The notes under the pieces were generated by a model that worked only from the letters and a program-made list of their open reading frames with translations, ran no database searches and was not told the origin of the DNA. The position numbers and the translations under genes were made by a program. This document shows, piece by piece, positions 41,818-50,235 of a DNA stretch of 64,000 nucleotides; positions within the stretch are counted from its first letter, which is position 1; every line of letters starts with the position of its first letter. Source of the stretch: Mycolicibacterium boenickei. GTDB lineage: Bacteria; Actinomycetota; Actinomycetes; Mycobacteriales; Mycobacteriaceae. The stretch is from assembly GCF_010731295.1 (NCBI RefSeq), contig NZ_AP022579.1, positions 4,464,001-4,528,000 of the forward strand, read 5' to 3'.

Positions 41818-42663
41818 ATGACCGAGCTGGAACTCAGGGAGATCGAGACATCTGCAGGCGCCCTGCGGTACTACGACACCGGTGACGGGCCGGCGCTACT
41901 GTTCCTACACGGCTCAGGACCCGGAGTGACCGGCTGGCGCAACTTCCGCGGGATTCTGCCCACCTTCGCCCAGCGATTCCGCTGCCTGATCCTGGAATTC
42001 CCGGGATTCGGTGTCACCGACGACCTTGGTGGCCATCCGATGGTCACCGCCCAGGGGGTGGTGACCCCATTCGTCGATGCTCTTGGCATCGACCGGGTGG
42101 ACGTCGTCGGAAACTCGATGGGCGGCGGGGTAGGCATCAACTTCGCCATCCGTCAGCCCGACCGCATCGGCAAGCTCGTGACCATCGGCGGCATCGGAAC
42201 CAACCTGTTCAGCCCGGGTCCCAGCGAAGGCATCAAGCTGCTCCAGGAGTTCACCGAGGACCCGACCCGCCAGCGCCTGATCGACTGGCTGAACTCGATG
42301 GTGTTCGATCCGGCGCTGGTCACCGACGAGCTCATCGAACAACGCTGGGAGTTGGCGACCGATCCCACGACGCTGGCCGCGGCCAAGCGGATGTACGGCA
42401 AGGCGGCGTTCGCGGGGATGATGGCCGCCATGCGCGCCTCCGACGCGCCGATGCAATGGGCACAGATGCACAAGGTCGCCGCCCCCACGCTGCTGACCTG
42501 GGGCCGCGATGACCGGGTCAGCCCGCTCGACATGGCGCTGATCCCCATGCGGACGATCCCCAACGCCGAGCTTCACGTGTTCCCCAACTGCGGGCACTGG
42601 GCGATGATCGAAGCCAAGGAGGCCTTCGAGCAGACCGTGCTCGGGTTCCTGACCCGGACTTAG
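41818..42663 (+). CDS. Alpha/beta hydrolase, meta-cleavage product hydrolase-like
   Basis: 281 aa. Oxyanion region LFLHGSGPGVTGW, nucleophile elbow VVGNSMGGG, aspartate in WGRDDRVSP and histidine in PNCGHWAM. The N-terminal HGSGPGVTGWRNF and the loop after the elbow resemble C-C bond hydrolases such as HsaD, BphD and XylF that split ring-cleavage products. The exact substrate is unknown; the gene is far from kshA-hsaA. ATG at 41818 with a TAGG tract upstream. Confidence 0.8.
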   Translation: MTELELREIETSAGALRYYDTGDGPALLFLHGSGPGVTGWRNFRGILPTFAQRFRCLILEFPGFGVTDDLGGHPMVTAQGVVTPFVDALGIDRVDVVGNSMGGGVGINFAIRQPDRIGKLVTIGGIGTNLFSPGPSEGIKLLQEFTEDPTRQRLIDWLNSMVFDPALVTDELIEQRWELATDPTTLAAAKRMYGKAAFAGMMAAMRASDAPMQWAQMHKVAAPTLLTWGRDDRVSPLDMALIPMRTIPNAELHVFPNCGHWAMIEAKEAFEQTVLGFLTRT

Positions 42664-42801
42664 TCGCGTTTCCGTAGCGGCGGGCATCCCGGAGAATTCA
42701 TCGTTGAATCTGGGATACATATCTGTATATTACTTTGTGTGCGCCACGCCACATGATCCGCTGGCTTGGCCCTGCCACGCCTCCAACGGATAAGGACCGC
42801 A

Positions 42802-43323
42802 ATGGATCTCGTCGATCGAATCGCCAAGCACCGCCGGATGGCGGAGAGCTACCGGGACAAGTACGTGCTGCGGAAGGTCCAGGAAGGCGAGTCCTACGAC
42901 GAATGGGAATTCACCGACGACGCGGTGTATACCTCGCCCTACTTCGTAGCCGGCCAGGAACTCGTGCTCAGGGATGTGGCGACCTCCTTCGACGTCGCCG
43001 CCACCGTCGAGGCCAAGGCCTATTCGGTGGTCTTCCCCGACTGGAAACCCGTCGACCACAAGTTCTGGCCTGCCGAGAACGGCCTCGTCATGCGCTACCG
43101 CTGGGAGGGCACCACAGCCGACGGCGAGACGATGGGCTTCTATTCGATCAGCTTCATCGACACCAATGACGACGGCCAGATCACCCACTGGTCGACCTAC
43201 GTCAACGACGAGGAGTACGGCCCGTTCCTGGAAAAGGCAATCGGTGCCCGTGGGCCATTCCATGGCGACGAATACCTGGAGGCCCTGGCCCGCCATTTCG
43301 AAAAGCACAACCTGACCTGGTAA
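42802..43323 (+). CDS. NTF2/SnoaL-fold protein
   Basis: 173 aa. A single alpha+beta cone typical of SnoaL or ketosteroid-isomerase-like proteins: DLVDRIAKHRRMAESYRDKYV helix, DEWEFTDDAVYTSPYF, and FYSISFIDTNDDGQITHWSTYVND. These proteins isomerise or cyclise small molecules or only bind them; no catalytic residues can be assigned. ATG at 42802 has AAGGA upstream. The AT-rich upstream region contains ATACA-TATC-TGTAT (42715-42728), a possible operator. Confidence 0.7.
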   Translation: MDLVDRIAKHRRMAESYRDKYVLRKVQEGESYDEWEFTDDAVYTSPYFVAGQELVLRDVATSFDVAATVEAKAYSVVFPDWKPVDHKFWPAENGLVMRYRWEGTTADGETMGFYSISFIDTNDDGQITHWSTYVNDEEYGPFLEKAIGARGPFHGDEYLEALARHFEKHNLTW

Positions 43324-43458
43324 GTACGGCCCGGTTTCGATTCGTTATCGATCCCACAGCCCGTCCCCACAGGGGACACAGGGCAAACACATCCGGCCGA
43401 AATAGCTTTGCTCTCCGTGCGGCACCGTCGTCGCACCATTCAGAAACGGAGTAAAGCA

Positions 43459-43764
43459 ATGGGTTTCAAGAAATCCGTGGGTGTATCTGCGATGGCGGCA
43501 GGAATCGGCATGGCCGGCTTGTTGGGCCTCGGTATCGGTACGGCCGGCGCCGATCCGGGTCCGGGCTGTGACCGCCCCGGCGCCCCGTGCGAGCACCGAG
43601 ACGACCGAGGCCCCGGCCCCGACGACTGGCACGGTCGCAACATCGACGCGGGACGCCGCGATCACCAGCCGTTCGAGTGGAATGGCCAACGGGTCACCCC
43701 GATGCCCGCCGGCGACGGGCGCGGTTGGGGCTTCTGGTTCCTCGGCACCTGGATTCCGCTGTAG
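43459..43764 (+). CDS. Small secreted protein, Gly/Asp/Arg-rich
   Basis: 101 aa. The signal peptide (SVGVSAMAAGIGMAGLLGLGIG, cleavage near AGADP) is followed by a short mature part rich in G, D, R and P with two cysteines (GPGCDRPGAPCEH) and an aromatic C-terminus WGFWFLGTWIPL. The family is recognisable as mycobacterial but uncharacterised. ATG at 43459 has GGAG upstream. A strong hairpin follows the stop. Confidence 0.65.
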   Translation: MGFKKSVGVSAMAAGIGMAGLLGLGIGTAGADPGPGCDRPGAPCEHRDDRGPGPDDWHGRNIDAGRRDHQPFEWNGQRVTPMPAGDGRGWGFWFLGTWIPL

Positions 43765-43775
43765 CCGAACCGATT

Positions 43776-43811
43776 TCTGGTGGGGCGCTCATCCCCTAGC
43801 GCCCCACCAGA
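43776..43811. terminator. Strong bidirectional terminator hairpin
   Basis: TCTGGTGGGGCGCT - 8-base loop - AGCGCCCCACCAGA, 14-base perfect arms, between two convergent genes (stops at 43764 and 43828). Confidence 0.75.
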
Positions 43812-43827
43812 GACCGGGACGAGATGC

Positions 43828-44715
43828 TCAACGGGGTGTTGAGCACACCGCTTTGACCGCACCATCCATGGCGGTGGCGGCAGTCCAGTTCGCATGGTCT
43901 GCGGGCTGGAACTTCGGCAGTTTGGCTGCATAGTTGTCCACATACCGAGACTGGGCCCAGAGCAGACCTGCCAGCAGCGGATCGGTGGATTCGTCTGCCA
44001 GGCGGCGCAATTCGGCGGCTTCCTGGCGCATGACGGGGATGACGGCCATCGTCACCGATCGCTGCTTGGGCGACCAGCGGGCGGCGGCCACCCGGTGATC
44101 CGTCTTGGCCCAGGCCTGCTGCTTGCCGTCATACCCCGCGCTGGCCCGCTGCCACTGGGCGCAGACCGGATCCGGTCTCGCTGCGGCAAAGGCCTGGGCC
44201 GGTTTGGCGCCCGGTTCGTCACGGACAGACGACGCAACCACCTCGGCAGGAACGGGTTTCGCTGCAGTGGTCCGCGTCGGTGCGGCAGTGGTTGCCGCGT
44301 CGTCGTGTCCCGCGACGGTGACGGCCATGACACCGCCGACGAGCAACGCCGCGGCGGTGGTCACGCCGATCACGGTTCGTGTCCGGGGGCGCCTCACCAG
44401 TCCGGTGTCCAGTCTGGAATTGAAAGGCCAACGGCTGCCATGGCCGCCACCTCGAAGCGCGACGTTGAACGCCGCTTCCGGGCGGTTCCGCAGCTCGGCA
44501 ACAGCCACTTCCACGGCGGCGCTCGGCGTTCCCAAATCGGTGAGCGTCTTGACGAACCGCGCCACCGATACGAGTTCGCGTCCGTAGAGGTTCTCCTGCG
44601 GTTGCGCGGCAGGCAGGAACCGCTCGACCAGATCCTCGCGCAGCTGTGACGACCGCGCGACTTCTGCCGCTGTCAGCCAATGCCCCGGAACATCTTCTGC
44701 CCCAATGCCGGTCAT
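43828..44715 (-). CDS. Membrane protein with N-terminal MerR-like helix-turn-helix
   Basis: 295 aa. Residues 12-60 (WLTAAEVARSSQLREDLVERF, then YGRELVSVARFVKTLTDLG) look like a MerR-type winged helix. One membrane segment follows at about 115-140 (TVIGVTTAAALLVGGVMAVTVAG), an Ala/Thr/Pro linker, and an outer alpha-helical domain with two cysteines (DPVCAQW and KAVCST). The layout suggests a membrane-tied regulator or sensor, but DNA binding is an inference. No partner is obvious. Confidence 0.6.
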   Translation of the reverse strand: MTGIGAEDVPGHWLTAAEVARSSQLREDLVERFLPAAQPQENLYGRELVSVARFVKTLTDLGTPSAAVEVAVAELRNRPEAAFNVALRGGGHGSRWPFNSRLDTGLVRRPRTRTVIGVTTAAALLVGGVMAVTVAGHDDAATTAAPTRTTAAKPVPAEVVASSVRDEPGAKPAQAFAAARPDPVCAQWQRASAGYDGKQQAWAKTDHRVAAARWSPKQRSVTMAVIPVMRQEAAELRRLADESTDPLLAGLLWAQSRYVDNYAAKLPKFQPADHANWTAATAMDGAVKAVCSTPR

Positions 44716-44902
44716 TCAGATGATCCTTCCCGCGCCCACCTGAAGATTGGTACAGCAATCTGTCTACGCGCTGCAACCGGTCACGCGCCCGACGGCCGCC
44801 ACGTTGCTGTCACAACTTGGCTACCGGAAGATCACGGACGCCCGCGCCGGCTGCCGAGCGGGATCGACTGGCAAACAACCACTCTCGCCAACGCCGGCGT
44901 CG

Positions 44903-45550
44903 TCACGACGGGAAGTACACCACCTGACCGGAGAACAGACTGTGCGGATGGCCGATGTAGTTGGCCGCGCCGGCAACGGCCGCTCGCTTCGCAACATCAT
45001 GATCGCCGTACTCCTCGACACAAAGTGACTCGAGCGTGTCACCGGCGACCTGCCGACGCCGATTGAGGCCGGGGACGATCAGCACCTGGCCCGGATTCGG
45101 ATCGGTGAACGGGTCGAGGTTGTTCGCGTTGGCGATGACGATCGCGAGCTGATCGTCGCCGTACCACCGGCCGGCCAGCACCGCGAAGCCCTCCCCCGCG
45201 ACCACCGTGTGGTGCCCGACATTCGTCAGGTCCGGCAACAGCAACCAGGTCCCCCGATGGATCTCGCGTTGCGCCACACCGTTGACCACTTCCCAGACCA
45301 GCTGAATGGCCGGGCTCTGCGTCCCGTAGAAGGACTGGGTGAGCTGTTGTCGGGCGGCGGTGCTGTCGTCGGTGGTGAACAGGTGCCGATAGGTGACGTA
45401 CGGGATCAGCAGCTCCTGACCGATGTTGATCAGCCCCGGGTTGCTGAGGTGGTTCTGCTCGGCGATCACGGGGTAGAGACCGCCGTCGCCGTACTCGCGC
45501 TGGGCTATCCCGAACAAGGTGTCGCCGAGCGCCACGGTGTAGTTCTTCAT
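44903..45550 (-). CDS. Protein with three LysM-like repeats
   Basis: 215 aa. Three LysM-like modules: residues 3-50 (YTVALGDTLFGIAQREYGDGG ending in GQELLIPY), 114-160 (HTVVAGEGFAVLAGRWYGDD ending in GQVLIVPG), and 166-214 (VAGDTLESLCVEEYGDHD ending in GQVVYFPS). LysM binds glycan or peptidoglycan. There is no signal peptide, so it is cytosolic, exported another way, or part of a contractile or nanocompartment-like device. ATG at 45550. Two palindromes lie 75-120 bases upstream. Confidence 0.75.
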   Translation of the reverse strand: MKNYTVALGDTLFGIAQREYGDGGLYPVIAEQNHLSNPGLINIGQELLIPYVTYRHLFTTDDSTAARQQLTQSFYGTQSPAIQLVWEVVNGVAQREIHRGTWLLLPDLTNVGHHTVVAGEGFAVLAGRWYGDDQLAIVIANANNLDPFTDPNPGQVLIVPGLNRRRQVAGDTLESLCVEEYGDHDVAKRAAVAGAANYIGHPHSLFSGQVVYFPS

Positions 45551-45623
45551 CTGCCGCCGCCTTTCTGATCGGATGTGGTTCGGACCGGGTCAGTGTCCGG
45601 TGAGGTCCCGACGTGAGTCGCGC

Positions 45624-45635
45624 GTAGCGGGCTAC
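45624..45635. promoter_or_regulatory. Palindrome GTAGC-GG-GCTAC
   Basis: Perfect 5-base arms in the divergent promoter of the LysM gene and the membrane protein gene; pairs with the one at 45659. Related to GTAGT-GG-ACTAC at 41198. Confidence 0.4.
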
Positions 45636-45658
45636 CTGAAATGCCGTGGCAGATTGAG

Positions 45659-45670
45659 GTAGCTCGCTAC
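45659..45670. promoter_or_regulatory. Palindrome GTAGC-TC-GCTAC
   Basis: Second copy, 35 bases centre to centre from the first. Half-sites are the same. Confidence 0.4.
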
Positions 45671-45763
45671 TCGTGTCCTCACCCGACGACAGGGTGATGC
45701 TGGGGTTGCTCGACCTCAGTTCAGCTGCCGGACGGTGATGACGATGACGTACGTGGTGCGAAA

Positions 45764-46786
45764 ATGACCGCGGGGACAGTGACACGCTCCGCGGCAGGCG
45801 ACCGCCCGGCACTTGCCCTCGCCGGCGCCGAGTCGACCTCGGCCCGTGATCAGCGCAGCCACGCGACACTTCGGGACAGGCTGCGTCCGCTGCCCTCCTC
45901 GGTGTGGCGCGAGGTGGCCCGCGGGCGGCTTGCCGATCTGCGGGTCGAACTCGACGGGCTCCCGGCCGGCTGCCGGGACGACCCGCGGTACAACGACGCG
46001 CGGCGCCGGCTGAAGGAAGCGACGGAGATCGTCGACGCACCGCGCTGTCTGCTGGGCCTGCTCAACGGAGCCGCAGTGGAAGCCGCCTGGCTTCGAATTC
46101 ACGCTGTGGACGTGGCGGTCATCAGGCTGGCGACACCCAGCGTGGTCCGGGCGCGGTTGCCCGAGATCGTCTCCACAGGAAAGGAATTGCTCGGTGAGAG
46201 CCACGAGTCGGTCACGACGATCCGGGAACTCATGGGCCATCCCAAGTGGAGTGACCATGACCGGGAAGCGCTGGCGCACAGCGTGAAGGCGGTACACGCC
46301 GCATCCGACAGCGAGAGCATGCGGCTGCGCAGCTTTCGCAACATCCTGTTGGGCGCTACCGCAGTCCTTGCGCTGCTGGCGGTGTGCTTCGGCATCGTCG
46401 GCGCATCCCGACCCGACACCTTCGGTCTCGTCACCACGGGCGGCTCGCTGTCGCGCGCTGACATCGCGATCGCGGAACTGCTGGGTCTGGTGAGCGCGAG
46501 CCTGGTCGGTGCGGTGGCCATCCGGAAGATGAAGGGAACGTCCACCGCGTACGCGGTGCCGATGGCCTCGCTGTTGCTGAAGTTGCCCACCGGCGCGCTG
46601 ACTGCCGTCGCCGGACTGCTGATGGTCAAGGCGGGCATAGGCGGGGATGGGGTGAGCGTCACCACCAACGCCCACGTGGTGGGCTACTCGCTGCTGTTCG
46701 GAGCGTCGCAACAAGGCATCACCGGAATGGTGGACCGTCAGGCACAGACCCTCCTCAACAACATCTCCTCGAAAGACAACGCCTGA
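45764..46786 (+). CDS. Membrane protein of unknown function
   Basis: 340 aa. The first 190 residues are soluble, charged and helical (including REVARGRLADLRVELDGL and KAVHAASDSESMRLRSF). The C-terminal 140 residues hold about four membrane helices (ILLGATAVLALLAVCFGIVG, AELLGLVSASLVGAVAI, LPTGALTAVAGLLMV and a final weaker one). The family is not recognised. ATG at 45764 has no strong ribosome site. It is divergent from the LysM gene, sharing the two palindromes, so a joint role is possible. Confidence 0.6.
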   Translation: MTAGTVTRSAAGDRPALALAGAESTSARDQRSHATLRDRLRPLPSSVWREVARGRLADLRVELDGLPAGCRDDPRYNDARRRLKEATEIVDAPRCLLGLLNGAAVEAAWLRIHAVDVAVIRLATPSVVRARLPEIVSTGKELLGESHESVTTIRELMGHPKWSDHDREALAHSVKAVHAASDSESMRLRSFRNILLGATAVLALLAVCFGIVGASRPDTFGLVTTGGSLSRADIAIAELLGLVSASLVGAVAIRKMKGTSTAYAVPMASLLLKLPTGALTAVAGLLMVKAGIGGDGVSVTTNAHVVGYSLLFGASQQGITGMVDRQAQTLLNNISSKDNA

Positions 46787-46810
46787 TCCGCCGCCGCCGC
46801 CAACCTTGGC

Positions 46811-47671
46811 ATGATGCAACGTATGGATCAGTATCGCCGCGGGGATCTCGTCTTCGATGTCATCGACGACGGCCCCGCCGATGGCCCGGTGGTCGTGCTG
46901 TTGCACGGCTTCCCGCAGCAGAACAGCAGCTGGAAACCGATCATCTCGCTGCTGACGGCCGCGGGTTACCGGTGCCTGGCGCCCAACCAGCGCGGTTACT
47001 CCCCAGGTGCGCGGCCGCCTCGCCGTCGCGACTACCGCGTCTCGGAGTTGGCGAAGGACACCCTCGCGCTGATCGATGCCAGCGGTGCCGAACGGGTGCA
47101 TCTCGTCGGCCACGACTGGGGAGCCGCGGTGGCGTGGGGCTTGGCCGAGCACGCGCCCGAGCGGCTGGCCTCGTTGTCGGCGCTGTCGGTACCGCACCCG
47201 CGGGCCTTCCTGCGGTCCATGCTCACCAGCCGCCAGGGTTTGGCGTCCTGGTACATGTACGTCAACCAACTGCCATGGCTGGCCGAACGATTCATGCTCG
47301 GGCGCGACGGCAAAGGTAGGGCCATCGCCAAATCCCTGATCCGCAGCGGGTTGCCGGCCGAGGCAGCCGAACGTGATGCTCGGGCCATGACGGAGGCCGG
47401 GGCCCTCACCGCGGCGCTGAACTGGTACCGGGCCATGCCGATGAGCGGCTCGGGCGGGCGTGCCGCTCAGAAGATCACGGTGCCGACCCTGTACGTCTGG
47501 AGTGACCGCGACATCGCGATCACCGCCAAACCGGCGCACGACACCGCGAAATACGTGAGCGGCCCCTACCGCTTCGAAACCCTCCGAGGGGCCTCACACT
47601 GGCTCCCGGAGGAGAAGCCGGAAGAGGTCGCGGAAATGTTGTTGCAGCGGTTCATCACCCATCCGATCTGA
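46811..47671 (+). CDS. Alpha/beta hydrolase, epoxide-hydrolase-like
   Basis: 286 aa. HGFPQQNSSW oxyanion motif, nucleophile in LVGHDWGAAVAW (Asp, as in epoxide hydrolases and haloalkane dehalogenases), an acid in WSDRDIAI and histidine in GASHWLPEE. An aspartate nucleophile points to hydrolysis of an epoxide or haloalkane. The substrate is unknown. Start is at 46811 or the fourth-next ATG at 46823. It precedes the dehydrogenase gene by 13 bases, in a probable operon. Confidence 0.8.
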   Translation: MMQRMDQYRRGDLVFDVIDDGPADGPVVVLLHGFPQQNSSWKPIISLLTAAGYRCLAPNQRGYSPGARPPRRRDYRVSELAKDTLALIDASGAERVHLVGHDWGAAVAWGLAEHAPERLASLSALSVPHPRAFLRSMLTSRQGLASWYMYVNQLPWLAERFMLGRDGKGRAIAKSLIRSGLPAEAAERDARAMTEAGALTAALNWYRAMPMSGSGGRAAQKITVPTLYVWSDRDIAITAKPAHDTAKYVSGPYRFETLRGASHWLPEEKPEEVAEMLLQRFITHPI

Positions 47672-47684
47672 GCGGAGTACGCAA

Positions 47685-48749
47685 ATGCTGACCCTGGGAG
47701 TGCTCCTCGGCGACGGTATCGGGCCGGAGATCGTGGACTCGGCCACCAGGGTTGCTGAACGGGCCTTGGCGAGTGTTTCGGTCGAAGTGCAGTGGCGCGA
47801 ACTGCCGTTCGGTCTCGAGGCGATCGGTGAGCTCGGCACCCCGCTGCCCGAACCGACGCTGACCGACCTGGACGGGCTTCCCGGATGGATCCTCGGGCCC
47901 CATGACAATGCCGGATACCCTCAGCAGTTCCGGGGCATGCTGTCGCCCGGTGGAGCAATCCGTAAGCGCTACAACCTGTTCGCCAACATCCGGCCCGCCC
48001 GCGCCTTGAGTGCGTCGGTGGCCGCGGCATGCCCCGATCTCGACGTGGTCATCGTGAGGGAGAACACCGAAGGTTTCTACGCCGACCGCAACATGTACGA
48101 CGGCGCAGGCGAATTCATGCCCACACCCGATGTGGCGCTGGCAGTCGCCGTGTTCACCCGGAGTGCCTGTGAGCGGATCGCCCACGAGGCGTTCCAGCTT
48201 GCGACCACCAGGCGCAGGTCCGTTACCATCGCGCACAAGACCAATGTGCTGGCCAAGACCACCGGCCTGTTCCGCGACGTGTGCCTGACGGTCGCCGAGG
48301 ATTACCCCGATGTCGAAGTACACGGTGAGCACATCGACGCACTGGCCGCGCGGTTGGTGAGCCATCCGCGGGATTTCGATGTCATCGTGGCCGAGAACAT
48401 GTTCGGCGACATCCTGTCCGATCTGGCCGGCCAGTTGAGCGGCTCGCTCGGGATGGCGCCGTCGATCAACACCTCGCACACCCACGCGATGGCGCAGGCA
48501 GCCCACGGGTCCGCACCCGACATTGCCGGACGCGACATCGCCAACCCGGTCGCGATGATCCTGTCCACTGCGATGTTGTTGCGCTGGCTGGCTGCCCGTG
48601 GCGCTGGCGCACCGGCGCTCGGCGTCGCGGCGGACCGGATCGAGGACGCGATCCGGCGGACCCTCGATGCCGGTGTGGGGACGGCCGACATCGGTGGCAC
48701 CGCGTCCACGTCGGCCTTCACCGAGCGGGTGCTGGCGGCGCTGGGCTGA
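47685..48749 (+). CDS. Isopropylmalate/isocitrate dehydrogenase-family enzyme
   Basis: 354 aa. Beta-decarboxylating dehydrogenase fold: GVLLGDGIGPEIV, RENTEGFYADRNMY, substrate lysine in AHKTNVLAKT, metal aspartates in AENMFGDILSDLAGQ, and the AHGSAPDIAG loop. It oxidises and decarboxylates a malate-type substrate with NAD. The RENTEGFY variant and the context away from leu genes favour tartrate/D-malate dehydrogenase or a homoisocitrate-like enzyme over LeuB. ATG at 47685 has GGAG upstream. Coupled with the preceding hydrolase. Confidence 0.8.
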   Translation: MLTLGVLLGDGIGPEIVDSATRVAERALASVSVEVQWRELPFGLEAIGELGTPLPEPTLTDLDGLPGWILGPHDNAGYPQQFRGMLSPGGAIRKRYNLFANIRPARALSASVAAACPDLDVVIVRENTEGFYADRNMYDGAGEFMPTPDVALAVAVFTRSACERIAHEAFQLATTRRRSVTIAHKTNVLAKTTGLFRDVCLTVAEDYPDVEVHGEHIDALAARLVSHPRDFDVIVAENMFGDILSDLAGQLSGSLGMAPSINTSHTHAMAQAAHGSAPDIAGRDIANPVAMILSTAMLLRWLAARGAGAPALGVAADRIEDAIRRTLDAGVGTADIGGTASTSAFTERVLAALG

Positions 48750-48752
48750 CCG

Positions 48753-50141
48753 CTACGGTCGAGCGGCCCGCCGGGTCAGAAATCGGTAACCACCGTAAAG
48801 CGCAAGAGCCACAACAAAATTGACGAAGTAGGCGATGTCGGCTCCGTGCCACTCGGTGGCGACCGCGCCCTGGATCAGGGTGGTGTTCATGAACGGCACG
48901 GCGATGACGTAGGCCACCAGGAAGGTGATCAGCGCCGCCACCGCGTCACCGCGCCGGGTGACCTCGGCACTCGGATCGATGCTGGCGCGTCCGCGGATAC
49001 GGATCGCCCAGTCGACCACGACCACTGCGACAAACGCCGGAATCCAGTAGCTGACCAGCAGCAGGACATCGGTGAAACGGGTCGCGGTGTCCGCGGCGTG
49101 CAGCCACAGGATCAGGCCGAATGCCAGCGCTGTCACGATGATCGCCGACACCGGCCGGCGCACCCGCACACCGATGGTCTGCAATGCCAGGGAACCGCTG
49201 TAGTCGTTCATCACCCCTGATCCGATCGCCGCGAGCGCGATCACCAGCAAGGCCAGTCCGCCGAGGACGCCCCCGCCCATGACGGTGTGAACACCGTCGG
49301 CGGTGTGGTCACCGATGACCGATGCCGCCGCGATACCGATGCCCTGAACGAACACGTAACCCAACACGATCCCGGCGAACGAATACCCGAACACCTGCCG
49401 CCGCGACGAGTCGCTCGGGAGATAGCGGCTGAAGTCGGCGGCGTAACTGGCCCACGAGATCGCCAGGCTCAGGGCGATGGTGATCTCGAAAACGAAGGCG
49501 CCGGCCAGATCGGCTCCGGTTACCGACGGCACCACCACGATGTCGTGGCCGGCTACGAGCTTGACGGTGAAGACCGCGAACGTGATCAGGAGGATGACCG
49601 TCAACACCGCCTGCAGGCGGTGGATCAGCTCGTAGCCGAAGAATCCGACGACACCCTGTACCGCCAGCACGATCAACACCGCGCTCCAGAACGGGATACC
49701 CAGCAGTGCCGCGAGCGCCTCGCCACCGAACAACCCGACGAGCGCGTCCCAGGCGATCGACGATCCCCACTGCAGGATGCCGGGAACCACGACCAGACCA
49801 CCGAATGCCATGCGCGCGTTGGGAAGCTGTCCCGCTCCGGTGCGCGGCCCCCAGGTCGACAGATAGGCGACCACGGCCGAGCCCAACACGGTGCCGATGA
49901 CCATGGCCAGCAGGCCCAGCCAGAAACCCAGGCCGAGGGTGATGGCCAATGTCCCGGTGAAGACGCCGGTCATGTTCACCTGCGGTGCGAACCACACCGT
50001 GAACAACCGGGCGGGATGTCCGTACCTCTGATCGGCCGCCAGCGGTGCGATCCCGTGCGTCTCCACGGTCAGATCGCCGGAGCCGGTCGGGCGACGCCCG
50101 CTGAACGTGGACGCATTGAGCGCGCCGACTCCGAAGGCCAT
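48753..50141 (-). CDS. NCS1-family nucleobase/allantoin permease
   Basis: 462 aa with about twelve membrane helices. The N-terminal block GIAPLAADQRYGHPARLFTVWFAPQ and helix 1 NMTGVFTGTLAITLGLGFW match NCS1 (purine, cytosine, hydantoin or allantoin) transporters, as do RMAFGGLVVVPGILQW and SWASYAADFSRYLP. The substrate is not decidable from sequence; an allantoinase gene is in the window but 47 kb away. The start at 50141 is an estimate, with no strong ribosome site. Confidence 0.82.
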   Translation of the reverse strand: MAFGVGALNASTFSGRRPTGSGDLTVETHGIAPLAADQRYGHPARLFTVWFAPQVNMTGVFTGTLAITLGLGFWLGLLAMVIGTVLGSAVVAYLSTWGPRTGAGQLPNARMAFGGLVVVPGILQWGSSIAWDALVGLFGGEALAALLGIPFWSAVLIVLAVQGVVGFFGYELIHRLQAVLTVILLITFAVFTVKLVAGHDIVVVPSVTGADLAGAFVFEITIALSLAISWASYAADFSRYLPSDSSRRQVFGYSFAGIVLGYVFVQGIGIAAASVIGDHTADGVHTVMGGGVLGGLALLVIALAAIGSGVMNDYSGSLALQTIGVRVRRPVSAIIVTALAFGLILWLHAADTATRFTDVLLLVSYWIPAFVAVVVVDWAIRIRGRASIDPSAEVTRRGDAVAALITFLVAYVIAVPFMNTTLIQGAVATEWHGADIAYFVNFVVALALYGGYRFLTRRAARP

Positions 50142-50235
50142 TCGTCTATTCGACCACGCACCCGGTGTGCGGGCATGTGCCACACCATGGCCATAATCGA
50201 GAAACACAAAGACTGTCTATGGATCGGAGCGGGAC

